A stretch of 35,593 bases of DNA from an uncultured Faecalibacterium sp. GTDB lineage: Bacteria; Bacillota; Clostridia; Oscillospirales; Ruminococcaceae. Every line of letters starts with the position of its first letter. Position 1 is the first letter of the stretch. Location: contig CAAHET010000105.1 of NCBI GenBank assembly GCA_900772565.1, forward strand, positions 1 to 35,593. The letters run 5' to 3'. Of the stretch, positions 1 to 6,606 are shown piece after piece. The position numbers and the translations under genes are program-made. The notes beneath the pieces are model-generated. The model saw only the letters and a list, made by a program, of their open reading frames with translations. It did not search any database and was not told the DNA's origin.

Positions 1-171
1 CGGGTAGCGGTGTACACCTGCCGCACCGACGGCACCCCGGGCACCCTGATCCGCGTGACCGGCATCTACACCAATCTTCTGCCGGAAAACGATGCTCTGC
101 GCATCAAGCGTGGGCTTGTGGTCAACAGCCCCCGAGAGCTGGACCTGCTGCTGGAAGATCTGGGCGAATAA
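1..171 (+). CDS. C-terminal end of an unidentified protein (partial, 5' end outside window)
   Basis: Frame 1 is open from the first base and ends at TAA 169-171, giving the last 56 residues of a protein that begins outside the window. The tail is a mix of beta-type stretches and an acidic end (…LLLEDLGE). I do not recognise the family and see no motif. A strong hairpin directly after the stop supports this being a real gene end. The true length and function cannot be judged from this fragment. Confidence 0.6.
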   Translation, partial: RVAVYTCRTDGTPGTLIRVTGIYTNLLPENDALRIKRGLVVNSPRELDLLLEDLGE

Positions 172-176
172 GTATA

Positions 177-212
177 AGAGGCCGCTGCACATCATTCCGT
201 GCAGCGGCCTCT
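177..212. terminator. Bidirectional intrinsic terminator between convergent genes
   Basis: A perfect 14-bp stem (AGAGGCCGCTGCAC, 177-190, with its complement 199-212) encloses the loop ATCATTCC. It lies 5 nt after the plus-strand stop at 171 and 12 nt before the minus-strand stop at 225, so it can serve both genes. The T-run is poor on the plus side. Confidence 0.8.
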
Positions 213-224
213 GTTATAGATGAT

Positions 225-2003
225 TTACGCTTCCATCTCTTCCAGCGGCACAAGGTATTCCTTGCGGCGCTGCTCGTATTCCAGCATATAGTCCTTGCTA
301 GGGCTGTGGTGCATGATGTTTTTCAGGGTGTGGGAGTCGTAATCTTCGCCGGCTTCCATGCCCACCATGCGCACTGCGATGTTGGAGCAGTGGTCGGAGA
401 TACGCTCGGCGTTGTTCAGCACATCGAGGAACACCACACCGGTGTCGATGGAGCAGACACCGTCCTTCAGGCGGCGGATGTGCTGGTCGCGCAGGCGTTC
501 CACCATCACATCAATGATCTCCTCCAGCGGCTCCACCTGTGCAGCCTTCTGGATATCATCGTTTTCAAAGGCATCGTCCGTCAGAGACAGAATGCGCTCC
601 AGAGCATCGTCCAGCAATTGCAGCTCCTTTTTGGCGCTCTCGCTGAAGCTGGCTTCCTTGTCGTACAGCTCCTCGGCCTTTTCCATGATGTTCACGGCAT
701 AGTCGCCGATACGCTCGAACTCGGTGACAAAGTTCAGCAGCTCGGTCACTGCATGGCTCTCGTCATCGCCCAGCTCCTGATCGGTCAGCTTGATCAGGTA
801 GTTGGTGATCTCCACCTCCATGCGGTCGATTAGGTTCTCACGCACCTTGATGGCACTCACGGTCTCCTCGTCCATCTTCAGCAGCAGCGGCGCGGCCAGA
901 CCCACATTGCGGGCGGCGCGGCGGGACATCTTGATCACCGCATTCTTTGCCTGCTGCAAAGCCACAGCCGGGCTCTTATACAGACGCTCGTCCAGCACCG
1001 GCATGCTCAGCTCCTGTGCTTCCTCCACGCTGCTGGGCACTGTGAGCATCGCCAAGCGGCTCAGCACCCCGCTGCAAGGCAGGAACAGCAGCATGGCACA
1101 CACGCTGGACATGGTATGGATGTTTGCAATGGAGCTCTTGTTCATCACATCGCCCCACATGGGGATGCCGATGGTGAACTGCACCGCGTAAATCAGCGCC
1201 AGCAGGATCACGCTGCCGATGACGTTGAAGTACAGGTGGATGAGCGCTGCCCGCTTACCATCCTTGGAAGAGCCGCCGATGGTGAGCAGCGGGGTGAACG
1301 CCGTACCGATATGCGCACCCAGAATGATGGGGATGGCAGAGCTGAAGGTGACAAGCCCTGTGCTGGACAGTGCCTGCAAAATACCCACGGAGGCAGAAGA
1401 GGACTGGATGATCACGGTGACCACCACGCCCACCAGAACGCCCAGAATGGGGTTAGTCATAGTGACGAACAGATTCTGAAAGACTGCGCTTTCCCGCAGG
1501 GGTGCCACGCCGGTATCCATCAGGCTCATGCCGGTAAACAGAATGCCGAAGCCCAGCATGATCTGGCCGATATTCTTCTTTTTGGCATTGCGCAGGAACA
1601 CATAAAAAATGCAGCCAATAAACGCCACCACGGGGGCAAAAGTCTTGGGCTGGATCAAAGTCAGCCACAGGCTGTCGCCTGAGATATCCGCCATGCGGAT
1701 CAACTGACCTGTTACCGTAGTACCAATATTTGCACCCATGATCACGCCTACCGACTGCGTCAGCGTCATGATACCAGAGTTGACGAGGCCGACACAAATA
1801 ACCACCGTACCAGCCGACGACTGGATGACGCCGGTGATCAGTGTGCCGAAGATCACGCCTTTGATGGTGGAGGAGGTAAGCTTTTGCAATACGCCCTGCA
1901 TCTTGCCGCCTGCCAGCTTTTCCAGTCCGGCACCCATGATGGACATACCGTACAAGAACAGCGCAACGCCGCCCAGCAGAGAGGTAATGTGTGTGATATC
2001 CAT
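225..2003 (-). CDS. Na+/phosphate cotransporter family protein with C-terminal PhoU-like domain
   Basis: This 592-residue membrane protein probably takes up phosphate with sodium, or regulates phosphate balance, as NptA/YjbB-type proteins do. Residues 1-335 hold the two inverted Na/Pi-cotransporter repeats, each marked by a glutamine-serine motif: QSSA at 61-64 (the usual QSSS is altered) and QSSSAS at 200-205, with GANIGT at 90-95 and GAHIGT at 229-234. Residues from about 350 to 565 form a helical PhoU-like domain ending in a charged tail. The start is an ATG at 2001-2003 preceded by TAGGAG. It lies on the same strand as a 38-residue gene and a second transporter of the family lacking the PhoU tail. 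An extended -10 promoter and possible Pho-box-like repeats lie upstream. The family call is firm; the ion specificity is inferred. Confidence 0.93.
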   Translation of the reverse strand: MDITHITSLLGGVALFLYGMSIMGAGLEKLAGGKMQGVLQKLTSSTIKGVIFGTLITGVIQSSAGTVVICVGLVNSGIMTLTQSVGVIMGANIGTTVTGQLIRMADISGDSLWLTLIQPKTFAPVVAFIGCIFYVFLRNAKKKNIGQIMLGFGILFTGMSLMDTGVAPLRESAVFQNLFVTMTNPILGVLVGVVVTVIIQSSSASVGILQALSSTGLVTFSSAIPIILGAHIGTAFTPLLTIGGSSKDGKRAALIHLYFNVIGSVILLALIYAVQFTIGIPMWGDVMNKSSIANIHTMSSVCAMLLFLPCSGVLSRLAMLTVPSSVEEAQELSMPVLDERLYKSPAVALQQAKNAVIKMSRRAARNVGLAAPLLLKMDEETVSAIKVRENLIDRMEVEITNYLIKLTDQELGDDESHAVTELLNFVTEFERIGDYAVNIMEKAEELYDKEASFSESAKKELQLLDDALERILSLTDDAFENDDIQKAAQVEPLEEIIDVMVERLRDQHIRRLKDGVCSIDTGVVFLDVLNNAERISDHCSNIAVRMVGMEAGEDYDSHTLKNIMHHSPSKDYMLEYEQRRKEYLVPLEEMEA

Positions 2004-2054
2004 AACGATACTCCTAATACGAAACTTCCCTTTTATCCTTTACAGTACACAGCC

Positions 2055-2093
2055 GCCGGAACCCTGCACGCGCAACGCTCGCCCTGTTCCGGC
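2055..2093 (-). other. Leader hairpin upstream of the Na/Pi cotransporter
   Basis: GCCGGAAC (2055-2062) pairs with GTTCCGGC (2086-2093) around a 23-nt loop. It falls inside the predicted 5' untranslated region, between the promoter at 2108-2137 and the start codon at 2003. There is no T-run, so it looks like a structural leader element rather than a terminator. Confidence 0.5.
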
Positions 2094-2107
2094 AGCCGCT
2101 TATTTTT

Positions 2108-2137
2108 ATTATACCATCAAAGGGGGCGTCTCAACAA
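2108..2137 (-). promoter_or_regulatory. Promoter of the Na/Pi cotransporter gene
   Basis: Read on the minus strand, a consensus TATAAT (2108-2113) is preceded by TGG, giving an extended -10. TTGTTG (2132-2137) lies 18 nt upstream; TTGAGA at 15 nt is an alternative -35. The predicted start of transcription leaves a leader of about 100 nt. Confidence 0.65.
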
Positions 2138-2217
2138 GGTTTATTTTACAGGAAAGTTACTTTTTTCACACATTTCGCAACATATTTCCGGGTGTAAAAC
2201 CAAAAACTTTCTTTTAT

Positions 2218-2234
2218 TTTACATACATTTTACA
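2218..2234 (+). promoter_or_regulatory. Pho-box-like direct repeat upstream of the Na/Pi gene
   Basis: TTTACA occurs at 2218-2223 and again at 2229-2234, 11 bp apart, the spacing seen in PhoP boxes of Bacillus (TTAACA-like hexamers repeated once per helical turn). A further TTTACA is at 2145-2150. The region is AT-rich, so chance matches are easy, and the repeats lie about 80 bp upstream of the -35 in the opposite orientation to the gene. Confidence 0.3.
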
Positions 2235-2265
2235 TTGCATCTTCCCGGATGCGGTATGTCCCCGC

Positions 2266-2382
2266 TTACCCGGCCAGCTCTTCCATGGCCTCGCGCACCG
2301 TATCGGCCGAAAACAGGAACACACCACTGCCGGTGTATACCTCCACATGACTGCCCACATAACGCAACTCAATATCCTTCAT
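2266..2382 (-). CDS. 38-residue small protein of unknown function
   Basis: An ATG at 2380-2382 preceded by a near-perfect AGGAGGG at a normal distance opens a frame of 38 residues ending at 2266. An upstream in-frame extension to 2550 exists but has no ribosome site, so the short form is chosen. The peptide has an alternating N-terminal half (residues 1-25, likely beta strands, with YVGSHVEVYTGSG) and a short acidic helix at the end (EAMEELAG). No signal or membrane segment is visible. It lies between two phosphate transporters on the same strand, but nothing shows a link to phosphate. I do not recognise the family. The strong ribosome site is the main support. Confidence 0.6.
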   Translation of the reverse strand: MKDIELRYVGSHVEVYTGSGVFLFSADTVREAMEELAG

Positions 2383-2413
2383 GGTGTTTCCCTCCTGTGT
2401 GTCTGTTTTGTAC

Positions 2414-2428
2414 CCGGGGCTTCCCCGG
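2414..2428 (-). other. Small GC hairpin in the leader of the 38-residue gene
   Basis: CCGGGG (2414-2419) and CCCCGG (2423-2428) form a tight stem around a 3-nt loop, about 30 nt upstream of the start codon. It is not followed by T residues on the minus strand, so it is not an obvious terminator. Confidence 0.4.
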
Positions 2429-2590
2429 TGAACACAGTATCGCACAATGAGAATACCATAAAAAGGATTTTCAAATATTTTCGGTAGTTTTTTTGCAGAA
2501 AAATCGGAGCATACGCTCCATTTGCTCACAATGTTTGCAGCCAACACCACATCCGACCGCCTATCGACTTTCCATTTCGCTGTATTCCTC

Positions 2591-2618
2591 TATATAATGT
2601 ATCTGCTCCGGTTTACAA
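2591..2618 (-). promoter_or_regulatory. Possible promoter upstream of the 38-residue gene
   Basis: On the minus strand TTGTAA (2613-2618) is followed after 16 nt by TATATA (2591-2596). The -35 overlaps the stop codon of the upstream transporter. It would give a leader of about 200 nt. The hexamers are good, but no other evidence supports it. Confidence 0.4.
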
Positions 2619-3611
2619 CCGTTCCTTCGGGCGATTTTTATCGGGCAGCAGTGCGCAGACCAGCCGCACCATCTGCCCAGTCAGGGGCAGCCATACCAGC
2701 GCACACAGCCCGTTGAACAGGGTGTGCGCGTTGGCGATCTGCCGGGCGATCACGGCGCACTCTACCCCTGTGGGCGAGCACAGCCGCACCAGCGCCGCAA
2801 AGGGCTGCAAGAGTATGCAGCACACCGCCGCGCCGCTCAGGTTGAAGATGGCGTGGGCTGCCGCCACCCGCTTGGCGTCTCTTCCCTGCCCGATGGCGGC
2901 AAGCACCGCCGTGATAGTGGTGCCAATGTTATCCCCCAGCAGAATGGGGATTGCGGCGGTCAGCCCCAGCAGGCTGTACACGCCGTCTGCCCCGGGCTGT
3001 GCCGCCATGCTTTGCAGCAGCGCCACCGTGGCAGAGCTGCTTTGTACCGTCAGGGTCATGCAGACGCCCGCCAGCAGGCCATGCAAAGGGCTTTGCTGCA
3101 CCCGGGCAAGCTCCTGCCGGAGCAGCGGGCTTTGCAGCAGCGGCTCCATGGCGCTGCGCATCACGGTGACACCCTCGAACAGCAGCCCAAAACCGAACAC
3201 GGCCTCGCCCACGCAGCGGCCCCGCCAGCCCTTGCAGGCCAGACAGAGCAGCGCCCCGCCAAACAGCAGCAGATACCGCCAGTTTTCCACCCGAAACGCC
3301 AGCAGCTGCGCCGTAACTGTGGTGCCGATATTCGCCCCGAACACCACCGGAACCGCCTGCCGCAGCTGCAACAGCCCCGCCGCCAGAAAGGCAATGACCA
3401 TGACCGTGACCGCCGAGCTGCTTTGCAGCACCGCCGTTACTGCCGCACCGGTCAGCAGCCCTGCCACCGGGTTTGCGGTGCACCGCGCCAGCAAGCTGCG
3501 CAGCCGCCTGCCCGCCCCCTGCTGCACTGCCCGGCACAGGCTGTCCGTCCCATACAAAAACAGCGCCAAACCGCCGAACACCTGTAACAGCACTTGTAAT
3601 CCCTGCTCCAT
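2613..3611 (-). CDS. Na+/phosphate cotransporter family protein without PhoU domain
   Basis: This 332-residue membrane protein of the Na/Pi cotransporter family carries both repeat motifs intact (QSSSA at 63-67 and QSSSA at 190-194) with GANIGTT at 92-98 and GDNIGTT at 226-232. It stops at the end of the membrane part and has no PhoU-like tail, unlike its neighbour at 225-2003. The start chosen is the ATG at 3609-3611, which has GGAGGG just upstream and matches the family N-terminus; an in-frame start 24 residues earlier has no ribosome site. The two neighbours share fold and motifs but differ clearly in sequence, so they look like old paralogues rather than a recent duplication. Sodium-coupled phosphate transport is inferred from the family. 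Confidence 0.9.
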   Translation of the reverse strand: MEQGLQVLLQVFGGLALFLYGTDSLCRAVQQGAGRRLRSLLARCTANPVAGLLTGAAVTAVLQSSSAVTVMVIAFLAAGLLQLRQAVPVVFGANIGTTVTAQLLAFRVENWRYLLLFGGALLCLACKGWRGRCVGEAVFGFGLLFEGVTVMRSAMEPLLQSPLLRQELARVQQSPLHGLLAGVCMTLTVQSSSATVALLQSMAAQPGADGVYSLLGLTAAIPILLGDNIGTTITAVLAAIGQGRDAKRVAAAHAIFNLSGAAVCCILLQPFAALVRLCSPTGVECAVIARQIANAHTLFNGLCALVWLPLTGQMVRLVCALLPDKNRPKERL

Positions 3612-3723
3612 CCGCACCCTCCGTTTCTGCCTGTCCTTTATTTCTATGCAATGAAAGCCGGTTTCCGCCCTGACAAAGCCCACAATTTTTTTGTGAATTT
3701 TTGTTTAACATTTCCCTATTCTC

Positions 3724-3752
3724 TTGCAATCCGGCAGCAAAAGGAATATGCT
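3724..3752 (+). promoter_or_regulatory. Promoter of the marR-ABC exporter operon
   Basis: TTGCAA (3724-3729), a 17-nt spacer and TATGCT (3747-3752). Predicted transcription starts near 3759, only a few bases before a perfect palindrome, so a protein bound there would block initiation or early elongation. Confidence 0.7.
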
Positions 3753-3763
3753 TATCAAGCGTT

Positions 3764-3787
3764 AATACTTAACAGCTGTTAAGTATT
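3764..3787 (+). promoter_or_regulatory. Perfect 24-bp palindromic operator, likely for the MarR regulator
   Basis: The half-site AATACTTAACAG (3764-3775) is followed directly by its exact reverse complement (3776-3787). It sits between the promoter and the ribosome site of the MarR gene. MarR dimers bind palindromes of about this size, so autoregulation of the regulator and exporter is the natural reading. Confidence 0.8.
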
Positions 3788-3814
3788 TAAAAATGCAAAC
3801 AAGGAGGGACTGTT

Positions 3815-4324
3815 GTGTCCGAGCCAAGCACCCCCAGCTTTCAGGGGATGTGCCACTTTATCGGGCAGCTGAGCAAGGCATCCAAGGCCGGGATGCGGGC
3901 GGCGCTGGCCGATTGCCCCAAATGCCACTTCAATATGCTGGAAGGCCTGCTGCATTCCATCAACTGCCATGGAAAAGACGGCGCCATCTATGTCTCCGAC
4001 CTTGCCCGGGAGATCCGCCAGCCGCTGCCGGCGGTCTCGCGCGGGCTGCGGCTGATGGAGCAGGACGGTACCGTGGTGCGGGAACCGGACCCCGCCGACC
4101 GCCGCAAAACGCTGGTGCGCATCACCCCCAAGGGGTATGAGCTGTGCCACCAGTGTGAGCAGGCTCTGCGCGACTACTTTGCCAGCGTGCTGGCACGGTT
4201 AGAGCCAGAGCAGGTAGCCCAGATGGACGCGCTGCGCGGCGCGCTGATGGATGCCATTCTTGCGGAAAATGCCGCGCGCAACATTGACCCGAAGGGAGAA
4301 ACGAACCATGACAAAGATCTTTAA
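3815..4324 (+). CDS. MarR-family transcriptional regulator
   Basis: A 169-residue winged-helix regulator. The helix-turn-helix lies around residues 58-82 (…VSDLAREIRQPLPAVSRGLRLM) and the wing follows with the family's DPADRRKTLVRITPKG at 92-107. It starts with GTG at 3815, seven nt after AAGGAGGGA, and overlaps the next gene by 17 nt, so translation is coupled to the exporter. It most likely represses the operon through the palindrome at 3764-3787 and releases it when a ligand, probably an exported compound, binds. Unusual for the family are six cysteines, including two CxxC pairs (C34/C37 and C111/C114), which suggest a thiol or metal input. Family call is firm; the signal is unknown. Confidence 0.92.
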   Translation: MSEPSTPSFQGMCHFIGQLSKASKAGMRAALADCPKCHFNMLEGLLHSINCHGKDGAIYVSDLAREIRQPLPAVSRGLRLMEQDGTVVREPDPADRRKTLVRITPKGYELCHQCEQALRDYFASVLARLEPEQVAQMDALRGALMDAILAENAARNIDPKGETNHDKDL

Positions 4325-6605
4325 GCAGCTGGCCCGGCACTGGGCGGTCTGCCTTGTGGTGTTCGCGCTGCTGTTCGTGCAGGCGTACTGCGACCTTGCC
4401 CTGCCGGACTACACCAGCAAGATCGTGGACACCGGCATCCAGCAGGGCGGCATTGAAAGTCCCCTGCCCCAGACGCTGCGCAAGAGCACGCTGGACGCGC
4501 TGAGCCTGCTGATGAACGAGGAGGACGCGCAGAAGCTGCAAAACGCCTACCAGTACTACCTGCAGGACGATGGTGTATTGCAGCTGCGCTCCGACCTGAC
4601 CGAGGACGAGCGCACCGCGCTGGAAGATGCCGTGACCACCCCGGACATCGTGCTGTATATGGCTGCCGCACAGGCCGCCAACACCCCCGCCGGGCAAAGC
4701 AGCATGGGCATGACCGGCCTTGCCGAGATGCCCTCTGCCGCCGCGGACACCGACACCGAGACCGTTGCCCCCACGGCAGCAGATCTGGATACCGTTTGCA
4801 GCCAGTTTGCCGCCATGAGCCAGATGCCCGGCTTTGACCGCAGTATGCTGCAAAAGCAGCTGGACGGTGCCATGAGCCAGCTGGACAGCACCCTGCTGGA
4901 AAACCTGAAAAGCCAGTCCCTGCTGCTGGTGCAGCTGGAATACGAGGCGCAGGGCGTTGCGCGGGATGTGCAGATGGGTTACCTCTTCCGGGTTGGCGGC
5001 CAGATGCTGGCACTCACCCTGCTGATGGTGGCCGTAGCTGTGGCCGTGGGCTTCCTTGCCTCCCGGGTGTCCGCTGCCATCGGCCGTGACCTGCGCCGAG
5101 AGACCTTCTCCAGCGTTATCGGCTTCTCCAACGCGGAGATCGAGAACTTCTCCACCGCCTCCCTTATCACCCGCACCACCAACGATATCCAGCAGGTGCA
5201 GTTCGTCTGCGTCATCCTGCTGCGCATGGTAGCCTACGCGCCCATTCTGGGCATTGGCGGCGTGCTGCACGTTGTGGGCAGCAGCAGCGGCCTTTCCTGG
5301 ATCGTGGTGCTGGACGTGGCGATTCTGCTGCTGCTCATCATTTTCCTGATGAGCGTTGCCATGCCCAAATTCAAGGTGATGCAGCAGTTGGTGGACCGGT
5401 TGAATCTGGTCAGCCGCGAAATTTTGACCGGCATCATGCCGGTGCGCGCTTTCAGCCGCGAAAAGTTTGAGGAGCAGCGCTTTGACAAGGCCAACCGGGA
5501 GCTGATGAGCACCCAGCTGTTCACCAACCGCGCCATGGTGGCCATGATGCCCTTTATGACCCTGATCATGAACGGCACCAGCCTGCTCATCGTCTGGTTC
5601 GGCGGCAAGGCCATGGACACCGGTACCCTGCAGGTGGGCGAGATGATCGCCTTTATCACCTACACCATGCAGATCGTCATGTCCTTCCTGATGCTGGCCA
5701 TGGTAGCCGTCATGCTGCCCCGCGCCGGTGTGGCTGCAGATCGTATCGACGAGGTCATCCGCACCAAGGCCACCATCCACGACCCGGACGAGACGACCGC
5801 AAAGGCTGCACAGGCGCATACCGGCTGGCAGGGCGTGGTGCAGTTCGAGGACGTGAGCTTCCGTTACCCCGGTGCAGACAGCGATGCACTGGAGCACATC
5901 AGCTTTACCGCAAAGCCCGGCGAGACCACCGCCATCATCGGCTCCACCGGCTGCGGCAAGTCCACCCTGCTCAACCTGATCCCCCGCTTTTACGATGTGA
6001 CCGGCGGCAAGGTGACCGTGGACGGCATTGACGTGCGCGAGATGCCGCAGGCACAGCTGCACGACCTGCTGGGCTATGTGCCCCAGAAGGGTGTGCTGTT
6101 CAGCGGCACCATCGACAGCAACCTGAAATTCGGCGGCGAGGATATCACCGACGCGCAGGTGCACAAGGCCGCCGCCATTGCGCAGGCCACCGATTTTATC
6201 GAAGCAAAGCCCGAAGGCTACCAGAGCCCCATCGCACAGGGCGGCTCCAACGTATCCGGCGGCCAGAAGCAGCGGCTTTCCATTGCCCGGGCAATCGCCA
6301 AGGACCCCAAGGTCTATCTGTTTGACGACAGCTTCTCGGCACTGGACTACAAGACCGATGTAACGCTGCGCCGTGCCCTGAAGGCACAGACCGACAACGC
6401 CACCGTGATCATTGTGGCACAGCGCATCTCCACCGTGCTGCACGCGAATCAGATCCTTGTGCTGGACGAGGGCAGGCTGGTGGGCAAGGGCACCCACGCC
6501 CAGCTGATGGTCAGCTGCCCGGAATATCAGGAGATCGCCCGCAGCCAGCTGAGTCAGAAGGAGCTGGCGCTGGATACCCTGAATACAGAAAAGGAGGGTG
6601 AGTGA
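4308..6605 (+). CDS. ABC exporter subunit (permease-ATPase fusion) with degenerate ATP site and large extracellular insert
   Basis: A 765-residue half-transporter. After the first membrane helix (about 13-33) comes an insert of roughly 180 residues (about 45-225), rich in Ala, Gln and Asp, before the second helix; this loop should lie outside the cell. The remaining helices run to about residue 480. The nucleotide-binding domain has Walker A GSTGCGKST (545-553), signature VSGGQ (649-653) and Walker B ending D673. The catalytic glutamate is replaced by Asp (D674) and the H-loop histidine by Gln (Q705). These changes are typical of the non-hydrolysing partner of heterodimeric exporters such as LmrCD, BmrCD and TM287/288. 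The ATG at 4308 with GGGAG upstream was chosen; it lies inside the end of the MarR gene. The partner is the next gene, 1 nt away. Substrate is unknown; a drug, peptide or lipid are the usual ones. Confidence 0.92.
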   Translation: MTKIFKQLARHWAVCLVVFALLFVQAYCDLALPDYTSKIVDTGIQQGGIESPLPQTLRKSTLDALSLLMNEEDAQKLQNAYQYYLQDDGVLQLRSDLTEDERTALEDAVTTPDIVLYMAAAQAANTPAGQSSMGMTGLAEMPSAAADTDTETVAPTAADLDTVCSQFAAMSQMPGFDRSMLQKQLDGAMSQLDSTLLENLKSQSLLLVQLEYEAQGVARDVQMGYLFRVGGQMLALTLLMVAVAVAVGFLASRVSAAIGRDLRRETFSSVIGFSNAEIENFSTASLITRTTNDIQQVQFVCVILLRMVAYAPILGIGGVLHVVGSSSGLSWIVVLDVAILLLLIIFLMSVAMPKFKVMQQLVDRLNLVSREILTGIMPVRAFSREKFEEQRFDKANRELMSTQLFTNRAMVAMMPFMTLIMNGTSLLIVWFGGKAMDTGTLQVGEMIAFITYTMQIVMSFLMLAMVAVMLPRAGVAADRIDEVIRTKATIHDPDETTAKAAQAHTGWQGVVQFEDVSFRYPGADSDALEHISFTAKPGETTAIIGSTGCGKSTLLNLIPRFYDVTGGKVTVDGIDVREMPQAQLHDLLGYVPQKGVLFSGTIDSNLKFGGEDITDAQVHKAAAIAQATDFIEAKPEGYQSPIAQGGSNVSGGQKQRLSIARAIAKDPKVYLFDDSFSALDYKTDVTLRRALKAQTDNATVIIVAQRISTVLHANQILVLDEGRLVGKGTHAQLMVSCPEYQEIARSQLSQKELALDTLNTEKEGE

Positions 6606-6606
6606 T

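Noticed and set aside
2505..2520. GGAGC-ATAC-GCTCC hairpin followed by T residues on the minus strand
   Set aside because: The stem is only 5 bp and it lies over 90 nt after the nearest upstream stop, so I do not call it a terminator.
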